A stretch of 64,000 nt of DNA from Merluccius polli. Lineage: Eukaryota > Chordata > Actinopteri > Gadiformes > Merlucciidae. The stretch spans positions 186,001 through 250,000 of the forward strand of contig JAOPHQ010001136.1 in the NCBI GenBank assembly GCA_030340625.1, given 5' to 3'. Under the pieces are notes generated by a model, which was not told the origin of the DNA, searched no databases, and was given only the letters and a program-made list of their open reading frames with translations. This document shows, piece by piece, positions 24,236 to 34,714 of the stretch. Every line of letters begins with the position of its first letter. Positions within the stretch are counted from its first letter, which is position 1. Made by a program: the position numbers and the translations under genes.

Positions 24236-25603
24236 TGTGGAGGGTTTATGTGGAGTGTGTGTTGTTGATGGCTGGTTTACAGCCTCACCTGGCCTGAGTC
24301 AGACTGATTGGACTCTGGCTGGGTGGGGCTGCACACCTGTGGTGCATGAGCAATCATGGCACCCAGGATAAACCAGCCATCAACACACACACTCGGGGAG
24401 GAGCACCGTCATGACTGGATGTACTATCAGCTCGGCGAATACCAACTGGCCTTCAACTCCAATAAACACCTTTGAATAACATCTACCCGTGTCCTGTGTC
24501 GGAGGGCCCCGAAGAAAGCCACTTAGGTGGCGTGTGGCCGGACTAACCCCGCCACACTGGCGCCCAATGTGGGGCTCCTCCGACCAGGACGGGACACGGA
24601 AGGGCTGTCCAAGCTGCACTGGAGCCACCAGCCGCGGCGAGGACAGCCACCCCAGCACCAGCTCCCCCTGAACGGCAGTGACGGCCAGCGGAGGAGCGGG
24701 GAGGCAGCGCAGCGACCGCCACCGGCAACCGTCTGCAGCTAGCCTCCCCCGGATCCAGCCTGGAGCAGCCCAGGCCAGCCGCCCCTCTGCCAGGGGACCA
24801 GGAGCCCAAGGCCCCATGCTCCAGGAGGAGATGGGAGGGGGATCATGCCTCGTCGCCCTGGTGGAGGGGGGTGACTACGAACTGTTCCAGGCCCTCCGAG
24901 AGCTACCTCCGCGGCCCAGCTGTCGGGCCTCCTCCGAGCCCATCCAGCCAGCCCCTGCAGCCAGCTACCCCAGAGACACCTCCGCCAGCCGGAGCAGCAG
25001 CCCCAGGCCTCCGGTCTCCGGGACGGAGGGGGAGGGTGGGGTGGGCGTGTGACCCTGGGGAGGTGTGGAGGTAGTGGGGTTTGGGGGGCTGTGTTTATTT
25101 TTTGTTCAGGTATGGCAACCCTGAAAAGAGTCCAGGTTTTTTGTAGGTATGGTAACCCTGTTCAGAGTCCGGTATGTGTTTTTTTTTTGTTTGCTTGGAT
25201 GGGGGATGGGGGGGGGGGGGGGGGGGAGTAGGCGAGGCCGGGGACTCTGGCGTGTGGCCGGACTAACCCCGCCACACTGGCCAGTGTGGCGGGGTTAGTC
25301 CGGCCACACGCCACCTAAGTGGCTTTCTTCGGGGCCCTCCGACACAGGACACGGGTAGATGTTATTCAAAGGTGTTTATTGGAGTTGAAGGCCAGTTGGT
25401 ATTCGCCGAGCTGATAGTACATCCAGTCATGACGGTGCTCCTCCCCGAGTGTGTGTTGATGGCTGGTTTATCCTGGGTGCCATGATTGCTCATGCACCAC
25501 AGGTGTGCAGCCCCACCCAGCCAGAGTCCAATCAGTCTGACTCAGGCCAGGTGAGGCTGTAAACCAGCCATCAACAACACACACTCCACATAAACCCTCC
25601 ACA
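24236..25603. mobile_element. Miniature LTR element with inverted LTRs
   Basis: A plus-oriented 321-bp LTR (24,236-24,556) is followed by a PBS-like CTGGCGCCCAATGTGGGG and about 690 bp of leader-like noncoding DNA. Then comes a second copy of the LTR end (25,248-25,280), and then a complete 319-bp LTR in the opposite orientation (25,285-25,603). GTGTA flanks both outer ends (24,231-24,235 and 25,604-25,608). Both outer termini are therefore the same LTR end (TGTGGAGGG...). The internal sequence matches the conventional copy at 50,672-52,030. The reading frames in it have no recognised domain. Confidence 0.85.
24557..24574 (+). other. Primer binding site-like sequence
   Basis: CTGGCGCCCAATGTGGGG directly after the LTR end, the TGGCGCCCAA form of a tRNA primer site. 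The same sequence follows the LTR in the copy at 50,672-52,030. Confidence 0.6.
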
Positions 25604-25608
25604 GTGTA

Positions 25609-26665
25609 TATGTATGCTTAAGTCTGTATCAATGTGGCAATTTAGCTTTTTCCCCAAAAAATGCTTTCAATGTTTGCAATCTATCAATCTAGAATTTCGA
25701 CACTTCACTTGACATAATAAACAGCAAAAGAATAAAAACAATCCCATGTGTGGAAAACACCTCTAATACCTCTCTCAGCACACAATTATTTGTGTTCTTT
25801 TGATTAATCAACCAATCAGAGGAAACGATCAATCATCACTTAAAGGCAGCTGTCGGATGGTAAATGCAGCTATCGGATGCTAGAAAAAGGGCAGCAAAGA
25901 AAAGACACAGAGGGAAGATAAAGATAATGAGCGTTCTTTATTGTGTTAATCCCCCCAACGGTGAGGTGAAATATCCTGAAGGGAAGGTCAGACACATGAA
26001 GCCGGCGATAGAGCAGTCAAGCAGAGAGCCTTATCCAGTGTCTGCAGATTGGCTGTCGGTCGTTAAAACTGATGGCAGTAGAGGTGCTTCAAATATGTTG
26101 TTTAAAAGGATTAGCTAGAAGCTAAACAAAGTCAATGCAAATGTAAGAGGACTATTAATTCCTATATATAGCATCCCTGTAAGACGTTATGAATTCCTTT
26201 AGAGTAACACAGCTGGACCATAGTGAATTTGGCATATGATTATAAGTGCAAAGTACATTTGTTTGTCTTGGTTGTCAAACCATTGCCTTGGTTTGTTTGG
26301 GGGGTGAATTGAACCCTTGACCTCAATTACTTATTCACACAAAATGGCCCCCAAACTACCCAACATTTATAAAATGGAATGTATGAACTGTATTTAAAAA
26401 ACAGCAAAAAAAACTCTAAAAAATAAAATTGGGTAGGGAAGTTAGAGATGAAAACAAAAAGTTAAGGATTAACAGTTGTGTTCCAGTTTCTCCACTCTTC
26501 CTCTTTGCTCCTTCTGTCACACTGCGTTCTGTATACTTTAATTTTGTTTTCCTCTTTTCACCTGCACCTGACCTCCATCAGTTAACCAACCACCACTTAT
26601 CCCCCCCACTCCTTTCCCTCCTCTGCGTTTCCATGGAGACCACAGTTCCATGGTTCCCTGGGTGG
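25609..26665. other. Stretch without recognised feature
   Basis: AT-rich, no gene or repeat recognised. One frame of 84 codons at 25,864 shows no family resemblance. Confidence 0.5.
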
Positions 26666-27438
26666 TCACGTGGCAAGGGCGTAACTTTGGGTCTGCCATT
26701 GGGGGGGTTAAACTTGCGGCATATTTATTTATTTGTTTATTTATTTATTGAATCATTTTCTTGTGTAAAAGGTGACATGCCAATTTGCCGTTCTTGTATT
26801 AGAAATACATTGCGATACTTTTACTGATTTTGGCTACTTTTTGACTATTTATGCCATAATGACACAGTAGTTAAATTCAGTGTTTAAGCACTAGCCAACA
26901 GTGGCAGCTTCCACCTAATTGATTTTGTGTGTGTGTTCACTATCTTATGAAAAAAAACACAAGAACTTAAAGATTAATCAATTGCATCACTGTATTGGCA
27001 CCTACATGCAGCAAATGTATTATGCACAATTCAACTCTCAAACACATCACACAATACAGGGTGGCACACTGGAGTGCAGCTTGCACCTCTATTCTGAACA
27101 TGGCAAACTGATTTCACATATTGGTGGGCATCACCAGTTCAAACTAACAAAATCTAAACAAAAGCATGTAAATACAAAAGAAGGCCTATCTGTCAATCAC
27201 ATTTGAAGGTATTTTACAACATATTAGGCTAAAATAAGAATTGACTAAAAGAAACAGGATGCTATACTGACGTCTATTCTGCCAGCAACTATAGTAGCCT
27301 ACTACTAGCAGACTATAGATATTGTTGGGCAATTCAGATAAAAGCACCAAACACCTGTTTGCGTCTCTGTGTAAAAGAAATGAACTGTGTACACACTGAC
27401 TTCTTAGTTAAGAGGTCCAATTTGTCCTGATGGATCGT

Positions 27439-27765
27439 CCCGCGTCTGTCTGAAACGATCTGGGGGTTCTCATAAACCCGTTCGCGGTGGTAAGAGACGA
27501 GCAGAGTCTACAGCGTCCGCTTGCAGAGCAGAGTCTACAGCGTCCGTTCACTACAATAACCCGGTCACGGTGATAGATTACGCTAACCCTAACCTAACCA
27601 TAACCCTAACTATAACCCTAACCATAACCCTTTTTGGAGTGAATTGTTTCACAGTAGACTGCGGACGCTGTAGACTCTGCTCTGCGAGCGGACGCTGTAG
27701 ACTCTGCTCGTCTCTTACCACCGCGAACGGGTTTATGAGAACCCCCAGATCGTTTCAGACGCGGG
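27439..27765. mobile_element. Foldback element with telomere-like core
   Basis: Inverted arms of about 110 bp (left from CCCGCGTCTG, right ending CAGACGCGGG). Each arm contains two direct copies of GCAGAGTCTACAGCGTCCG or its complement. The loop includes a run of CCCTAA-like repeats at about 27,572-27,632. Confidence 0.85.
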
Positions 27766-27870
27766 AGGGAACCTTTTGCGTCAGTATCAGATGTCTAGGG
27801 GCGTGATGACAAATTGTCGGTATATTACGAGTTGGGATGAGAACGTGTTGGATATTATGGCCCCCCCCCC

Positions 27871-27945
27871 TTGTTCAGATGCGTTCCGCGGTGCGTTCCG
27901 CGGTCCATGCTATAGCATGGACCGGATCTGAACGCATCTGAACAA
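27871..27945. repeat. 75-bp palindrome
   Basis: TTGTTCAGATGCGTTC pairs with GAACGCATCTGAACAA around an inner GGTCCATGCTATAGCATGGACC. A small CGCGGTGCGTTC duplication sits in the left arm. Confidence 0.85.
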
Positions 27946-28484
27946 TAATATTCATTTAAATAGTGCATGAAATGAACCACTGAGAATTCGAACACCACTA
28001 CAAAATGGCGAGCACCCTATATTGTGCACTATATACGTGATAGGGAACGATTTCGAACACAGCTCATGGTATAACAATAGGGGTATTTACCTCCTTTTCG
28101 TCAGGATTTTTACTCTTTTTCGACCAACAATGAAAAAGAGTTGTCTGGCTGCCTTTCCGTGTCCTTTTCATCGCCACATTCATTTAGCATGAACTTTCTC
28201 AACTATTCATCCCAGCGACTGCGCGAAATAGTTCGGTTTGGTAAAGAAAACGGGTTGGGTCATACCAAGTAGTCGGTGGGCGGGCGGGGAGGGGGGGGGT
28301 ACATTACAGATGATTAAAACATGATACAATCTTGCTGCCAAATTAATAAAGAAAACAAACAGAATATTTCATATTTTTCTGAATTATGTGTGATGATATT
28401 GGGGGGGTTATATTAGCTGGATCTGATTTTTGGGGGGGTCATGACCCCCCTAACCCCCCCGCAAATTACGCGCCTGTCACGTGG

Positions 28485-29170
28485 TAAGCATGAAGGTCAG
28501 GGGGTTGAGTCAGAAGGGTGGTGGGGGGAGGGGACATGGGTTCAACGTTAAATTAAAAAAATGAAACACACAAAAAACAAGATGGCACAGTGACAAATCG
28601 AGCTTGCTGTAACCAGGTTGGTGACTCGTTGCCATGGCCACTATGGGCCACGTGTTGCCATGGGGCGGGGCCAAGTGAGGTCAGAAAAGAATTAACATCA
28701 AAACAGGTGCAATAAAAAACATGAATAAATACCACGGCCGGGGACCCTGGAGGCTAGGGGCCACAGCTTCGGAGCGCTCTGTGGAACAAGAGGTGGCAAT
28801 GTTAGCCGTTAACAGAATTCATTACCTACTGTGATGCAAAAAGAAATAAACAATATTGAGGGAAAAATGATTGTAACAAACAAAACAATATGAACTTATA
28901 TACAGGGATGGTAATTGGTGGCCATGGTGAGGAGGGGGTCCCCAGGGTGCTCGTTATGGAGCTAACCTGACGCCCCTCACTTTGCAAGAGGCAACAAGGA
29001 TCCTGCTTTATTTCTGAAAAGTTAGATTTTTTTTTTTAATAGCCTTTGTAAAGGAAGACGATACACAGCGATGTAAAAAACAATTGTGCTTTTTAAGAGA
29101 TTTTCCTGGGTGTCAATTATTGCCCAAAACACGTGTGATGAATTTTCAAATGCTCATATTGTCTTCTTCT
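28485..29170. other. Stretch without recognised feature
   Basis: No gene or element recognised between the hAT at 26.7-28.5 kb and the MITE at 29.2 kb. Confidence 0.5.
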
Positions 29171-30102
29171 TTAAATGTACAGTGTGTAAAATCTAGTGGC
29201 ATCTAGCGGTGGAGTTCACACTCCAGCTCCACTGGTCACGCAGTTTTTTACCTGCTTTTACTGTTGTAGAGCTAATGGGATACACTTCTTAACAGCCATT
29301 TTAATGTTCATCCATTCGGTACATTTTGTAACGTGAGACGTATCGGTTTAACTGTACTTTAGTTAGGCTGTTTTTTAGGGCAAGGTAATTTGCCTATTGT
29401 GTAGAAATATCGACCAAATGATGGCTCTATAGAGAGAAAGCCATCAGGCTGCTGCCTGATGGTTACACTTGGAAGCCCCTCTCCTGGGCAGGTAGACACT
29501 GCTAGACACGTGGGACTCGGTGATTGTGTCTTTAGTTCACCATGTCACATCGCAAATTCAGAGTGTGAATATCTGTTTTATATCAAATATCTTAATCTTA
29601 ATACTTAATACTAAAAACAAACACTTTCAAACTAGATAAACTGCTATTGAGATTATCTTAATACACCACCACAGTAGCACTATGCTGCTATAAATGTCAT
29701 TTTCAGTTTTGATGTCTGGACGTCCCTGGCAAGCAGACATTATTGTAAAACGTATTGAACACGGGGGAACTCCTGCTGCTCACCTGGGCCAGTTACTAAA
29801 CGTTGGCGAACAAACCTTTTTTAGTGTCAACAACAATATGCAATGGCGAAGGCTTTATTTCTCTAGAGCCGTTTGTTCGTTATAGGCTACTGTAGAAACA
29901 TGGCAGTGCAACATGGCGGTGCAAAATGGAAGGCGACCCGCTCAAATGTAGATGTAAATGGCTCATTCTAAGTGAACGAACACAACAATTATTATTTTCA
30001 GGTCATTATACACTAATTAAAACATACTTTTGAATATTATATTCAATTTCTACCACGTCCGTTCCACTAGATGCCATGAATTTCTACACACTGGACCTTT
30101 AA
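29171..30102. mobile_element. TTAA-flanked MITE (piggyBac-like)
   Basis: The left end TTAAATGTACAGTGTGTA and the reverse complement of the right end, TTAAAGGTCCAGTGTGTAG, are TIRs of about 40 bp that share GGCATCTAG. Both ends fall on TTAA, the piggyBac target. No transposase frame. Confidence 0.75.
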
Positions 30103-30254
30103 GGAATGTTTCGAATTAATTCCACTCAAGCGTCTATGTGTCCCGCTATCAGCTGCTCTTAAAGCACTGCTTGGTACAGCCTGATAGGCTGGAAACTCAT
30201 TCATTGGTTGTCCTCCGACAACCAATGGAGATGAAGTTATCTACCGCTACCTCA

Positions 30255-30256
<2 letters not shown>

Positions 30257-30298
<42 letters not shown>
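30257..30298. repeat. (TAA)n microsatellite
   Basis: About 13 AAT/TAA units. Confidence 0.97.
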
Positions 30299-30301
<3 letters not shown>

Positions 30302-30646
30302 CAATATTCAATATTTATACAGCATATAGCTGTTTCATATTCAGAATTTCATAGTCGTTTTATTCAAAAGAACTTCAGGTGAATTCAGATACATGTCATT
30401 CAGGAGCAGATAGGGTTTGCTCAAGGATGCCTGCAGCTTGGATTGACATTGGGGACCGAACCCAGTACCTTTTAGCTAGAACCACTAGTGGTGCAATGGG
30501 TCACGGATTACCCGTGATCCGTACGGATCAACCCTCACGGGTCGGGACGGACGTGATCCGCGGATCAGCTGACAAATAATAGTTGCGCGTTCACGTGATC
30601 GGCACATGCTTAAATAATTAGGCTACTGAACATTTAGCATGGAAGC

Positions 30647-30886
30647 ATGGCGAGCGGCGGAGCGGAGTTGGAGAAGCCTCCTGCCTCCTTTAAATCCGCT
30701 GTATGGGAGCACTTTGGCTTCCCTGTGCACCATGAAAACGGGAAAAGGTTGGTGGACAAAACGGCCACGGTGTGTTGGCACTGTGGCACCAGAATGGCCT
30801 ACGAACACGGCAACACCTCGAGCATGGCCAGCCACGTGAAGCGACATCATCCTGGCGAGTCGGGAGTAAAAAAAAAAGACGCGTAG
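30647..30886 (+). CDS. BED-type zinc finger protein, truncated hAT transposase N-terminus
   Basis: A 79-codon frame. After a short Glu/Pro leader it shows SAVWEHFGFPV, then CWHCGT (the cysteine pair), the GNTSSMASHVKRHH segment (the histidine pair), and a basic KKKD end. This is the C-x2-C...H-x3-4-H pattern of BED fingers, which in hAT transposases bind the TIR and subterminal DNA. The stop follows directly, and no catalytic or dimerisation domain lies downstream, where tandem repeats now stand. It could still give a short DNA-binding protein if transcribed. The start was chosen at the first ATG before the finger. Expression is not shown by the sequence. Confidence 0.7.
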   Translation: MASGGAELEKPPASFKSAVWEHFGFPVHHENGKRLVDKTATVCWHCGTRMAYEHGNTSSMASHVKRHHPGESGVKKKDA

Positions 30887-31041
30887 CAACTGCTTCTCCC
30901 TGATGCATTTAAGCAGTGCTTTCCTGCAGGCTCCGACCGGGCAATAGGGGTTATGCGCAACATACTTCCGCATTCTGCGAAACAGGTCTCATCACATCCG
31001 GTTCAGGTCCGCTGTACCGCGCTCACATTATTTTATTTATT

Positions 31042-31490
31042 AATCCGCACTTCCAGACCGTCACCGGGGCTTCAGAGTAATGTGTCCGAGGAGAGTAGCC
31101 CTCTCCCGGACACACGCTAGCTTTTACCGCAGTTTTTAAAAAATTGTATTTATTAATCCGCACTTCCAGACCGTCACCGGGGCTTCAGAGTAATGTGTCC
31201 GAGGAGAGCAGCCCTCTCCCAGACACACGCTAGCTTTTACCGCGGTTTTGTTTTTTTGGGGGGGGGTTTTTATCCGCACTTCCAGACCGTCACCGGGGCT
31301 TCAGAGTAATGTGTCCGAGGAGAGTAGCCCTCTCCCGGACACGCGCTAGCTTTTACTGCTGTTTTTTTTTTTAATTGTATTTATTAATCCACACTTCCAG
31401 ACCGTCGCCGGGGCTTCAGAGTAATGTGTCCGAGGAGAGTAGCCCTCTCCCGGACACACACGCTAGCTTTTACCGCTGTTTTTTTTAATG
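31042..31490. repeat. Four tandem copies of a ~115-bp unit
   Basis: Copies start near 31,042, 31,155, 31,271 and 31,387 with ATCCGCACTTCCAGACCGTC. Each contains GTGTCCGAGGAGAG facing CTCTCCCGGACAC, a potential hairpin, and ends in a T-rich run. Two more copies occur in a different hAT at 34,935-35,130. Confidence 0.92.
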
Positions 31491-32109
31491 TATTTTTTTT
31501 CATCCATCTTTTCTTCTCACTAACATTCAGATGTAAAAATCACATAAAATGCCAACAGTAAAAAGGGCTAACTAGGTTAACTAGGCCAAGTCAATAGCTG
31601 TCGCCGTCAGTTCCTACTGCTGCTACCGGCTTTTCCGACAAGCGGAAGTCAGGAGACCTGTTTTCCGGTTTGGTCACGTGACGCTCGGCATAAAGCCCAT
31701 AGCCATCACCAAATCGATCGATCCAATCCATGTTCTAAGAAGGAATTATACTACCTCAGTTTGCACTTTATTTTGTTTTAAAATATTTTAAGATTTTCTT
31801 TATACAATGGATGCCTGGACGTCTTGAGTTAAGTTATTAAGTTGAGTTAAGTTATTATTATTTTATATTTTACTATGCTTAGGAAGCAGGATTATTATTT
31901 TGTTTTTACACGTTACGCCTGTTATTCACTGTTGAATGTTAAAAATAAAACCAAAAAGCAATTGAAAGTCACATTTGTCTTGTTATAATTTTATTTTTTT
32001 AATGACCCAACCCGTGACCCGTGACTCAAAAACCGTGACCCGATCCGACCCGTGAGTGTTGTGATCCGTTGCACCCCTACTAACCACTATACTATCCTGC
32101 ATGGTATTC

Positions 32110-33224
32110 CAGATGCACCATGTTTACATATTTAGCCTACATATTTTCTTTTTGAAAAATGATTGGTTAATAATGATTTTTAATATTTTTTAATTTAATG
32201 TATTATATGACTTTTTGTTTTATTTATTTTATTTTTACTTGTTTTTATTTTACCATTTACTTGTTTGAAATGTTAAGGAAACCTGAAAATCAAGCGTTTC
32301 ATTGCCATTAGAAACTGCTGCTCGTTCATTCATTGAATGAGCAGTAGAATACACTTAAATGTGCTCCAGTGAGAGCACAGGAAATAAAAAGAAGATTGAT
32401 GAAAACCTGAAATAGCTCCTTATTCTCCCCATTTTGAATCCTCCAGAAGAAACATATCACAGACTTCCTAAACTGTACTTTTTTGTGTGTAATTTATTGG
32501 CAGTTGGTAGTGGTGGTGTGGTGTGTGTGTGTTGGGGGGGGGGGGAAGACAGCAACAGTTTAGAAAGACAAGAACAACAAAAAAAGAACACCATTATGGG
32601 GAAATTTGGGGGGTCTCAGTGACAGAAACATCTGACACAGCTGACAGCGCAGAAAGGGGAGCAGCAGGACTCACAAGGTAAAGTAAATACAGATAGGCAG
32701 AAATTAAAGATATGAAGCAGGCACATGCACGTGCGCGCACACACACACATGCATTACAAAAACACATTTTATTTAGGAAATAATGTGATTTGGGGAACAT
32801 TTGGGGCTGAGATAAACCAGAGCCCTAGGAGCCCTGGGACCTGTGCAAGAGTCGCCTTTTAACTTCTGTCTCCATGCTAATTAATTCATGTCCCGCTGCT
32901 AATTAATTTACCATCGCTAATTAAACAGAAAGGCACCTTCTCGCACCCATGGCGCCTCCTTCTCTCCTACTGTCCAGCTATCTGCACACTTACCTCTCTC
33001 TCTTGCTTTCTGCATAATGTCTGCATGCTCGACACACCGTTGTTTTGCGTTAGCCGTATGAAGGTAGATTTGTGTCTTTATTATGCAATCAAACAGAATA
33101 GGTTTGAGAGCAAAACTTTCCACACTGCAATCACAAAAAAAATTTGAGAGCAAAACTATCGACACTGCAATCAAAAAATGTTTTATTGCAAGTAAAATAA
33201 ATGTGATAAAAATGTATTAATGGG
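32110..33224. other. Stretch without recognised gene
   Basis: AT-rich. A block TTGAGAGCAAAACTATCGACACTGCAATC is duplicated imperfectly at about 33,101 and 33,145, both next to A-runs. No gene recognised. Confidence 0.5.
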
Positions 33225-33352
33225 AATCCAAAAGTTTTTTTTTGCAAATCCAAAAGTTTTGTTTGCGAATCCAAAAGTTTTGCTTGCGAATCCAAAAGTT
33301 TTGCTTGCGAATCCAAAAGTTTTGCTTGCGAATCCAAAAGCTTTGCTTGCTG
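33225..33352. repeat. 21-bp minisatellite AATCCAAAAGTTTTGCTTGCG
   Basis: Six copies with a few substitutions. The frames through it repeat ANPKVLL or NFWIRKQ and are not genes. Confidence 0.93.
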
Positions 33353-33936
33353 TTGAGCTGAATCTCGTGGGCGGGACCTACGCCGAAAGATGTAAGACAC
33401 GTCTCTATTGGCCAGTCTCGATCGGAGTGACAGCTTGGCAACATCCACAGTCAGTAACGAGAGAGGGAGTTTTGAAGTCCATGATGAGACAGAGAGGGAC
33501 TCGGGAGCGGAGAGGACAGAAAATCAATGCGCAGGTATGTCTTCCGTCATAGTAATAGCAAGAATGTTATGTTTGAACTGGTGCATGTAGATTGCTTTTG
33601 TTTAACGATCTGTGGATGTTGTAATGGGTTAAAAATACATACTATTTTGTCAGCCTGTAGCTGCTAGCTTAGCTCAATTAGCTAGTCATAGGTACGTTAC
33701 GTGCCCAGGCTGCCTATTAGCCTGCATGACGTTGTGCATGTAGCTACTAGTTAACAGGACTATTTGTGTTCAACAATCTAATGTTAGTTTATGTTATATT
33801 TGTGATGTGCTGTATTATTTTATCAGCCTGTAGCCAGCTTAGTTAGCGTTAGTCACTTTCTCGTCTTTGGTGTCCCGCTAGCTGAGCTGTCTGGGTTTCC
33901 ATCCACATGTTTTTATGTGCATTTTCAATGTTAATA

Positions 33937-34026
33937 ATAGCGGCAGACGAAAACATCAGATCTGTGTGGAGCGATGAGGAGACCGTAACCTTCCTCAAAT
34001 TAATACATGAAACAAACATCAATGTC
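33937..34026 (+). pseudogene. Possible Myb/SANT-like exon remnant
   Basis: About 25 codons reading ADENIRSVWSDEETVTFL and then KLIHETNI. The WSDEET...FL.LI pattern is that of the first helix of Myb/SANT-like domains found in transposon accessory proteins. It soon loses resemblance. A TIR-like GGGTTTCCATCCACATG precedes it at about 33,890. Short and unsupported by a neighbouring exon. Confidence 0.4.
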
Positions 34027-34294
34027 ATATTTCCATCGTGTTTTCTACATTGTTTTTCAACGTTTGAGGTTTGATTGGCGCTGCGCCACCTACTGCTTAT
34101 CTCGATGAACCAACTTTTGGGCCACCAACCGAAATTAACCTTTGGCAGGGTGGTGACACGCCTGCACGCCCGGGTCTAGTAACTTTCCTATCGGGCTAGT
34201 AACTCTGTGCACTTGCCAGCCCGTGTGTCTTGCAACTTTACAACCCCTTTGCACGGAGCGTCTTTTACACGCACTGCGGACGTCGCTGCGGACG

Positions 34295-34318
34295 GGGGGG
34301 GGGGGGGGGGGGGGGGGG
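34295..34318. repeat. Poly(G) run
   Basis: An uninterrupted G-run of about 24 bases in GC-rich DNA. Otherwise 34,030-34,714 shows no recognised gene. Confidence 0.9.
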
Positions 34319-34714
34319 CGAGTCGCGACCTTAACACACATTGTTCGCCATTAATCCCAATGGAGTGCATATGATTGCAAAATGCAAAAGCAACCTCCAA
34401 CTTGCTTTATCATGTAAGAAACGTATTGCATGTGCTGGACGGTAGCGACGGCGGTGTGGTGGATCAGTATGTGAGCTGACGCAGCGACCGGGGTTCATAT
34501 CTTGCCTGTCCATCAACATGCCTTTTACCCCCATCTAGATTACCAAACTGGATAATTCCATAACATTAATGAATAAGTATTCCATATGACATAAGAAATA
34601 TAACTTATTAAACTACACATAAAATGCACTTCACTTGGAAACAAACCCAGCACGCAGAATATCAAGACTGACGTGCTACCGCCACTCTACCGCTCTTCTT
34701 TTACCTACAAGTTG

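Larger units (their letters stand above)
26674..28476. mobile_element. Nonautonomous hAT, TIR CAAGGGCGTAAC
   Basis: The left end CAAGGGCGTAACTTTG and right end CAAATTACGCGCCTG are imperfect inverted repeats, flanked by an exact 8-bp duplication TCACGTGG (26,666-26,673 and 28,477-28,484). G/C-runs lie just inside both ends. It contains a foldback element and a second palindrome but no transposase. Confidence 0.88.
30486..32079 (+). mobile_element. hAT retaining only a BED-finger exon
   Basis: Ends TAGTGGTGCAATGG and CCGTTGCACCCCTA are inverted repeats. The 8-bp flanks AGAACCAC and CTAACCAC match at 6 of 8. The interior holds a BED zinc finger frame and a four-copy tandem array, but no catalytic hAT domain. 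Confidence 0.82.
30362..32108 (-). mobile_element. tRNA-derived SINE split by a hAT
   Basis: On minus, the head GGATAGTATAGTGGTTAG (A box) lies at 32,080-32,108. The B box GGGTTCGGTCCCC and core lie at about 30,440-30,470. Between them sits the hAT at 30,486-32,079. With the hAT removed, the head and body join at a normal A-to-B box distance. Confidence 0.75.

Noticed and set aside
24380..25231. Pro/Arg/Gly-rich frames of up to 145 codons in the inverted-LTR element, and similar ones at 50,961-51,968
   Set aside because: GC-rich leader-like DNA, overlapping frames on both strands, no gag or protease motif. The frames extend into the LTRs.
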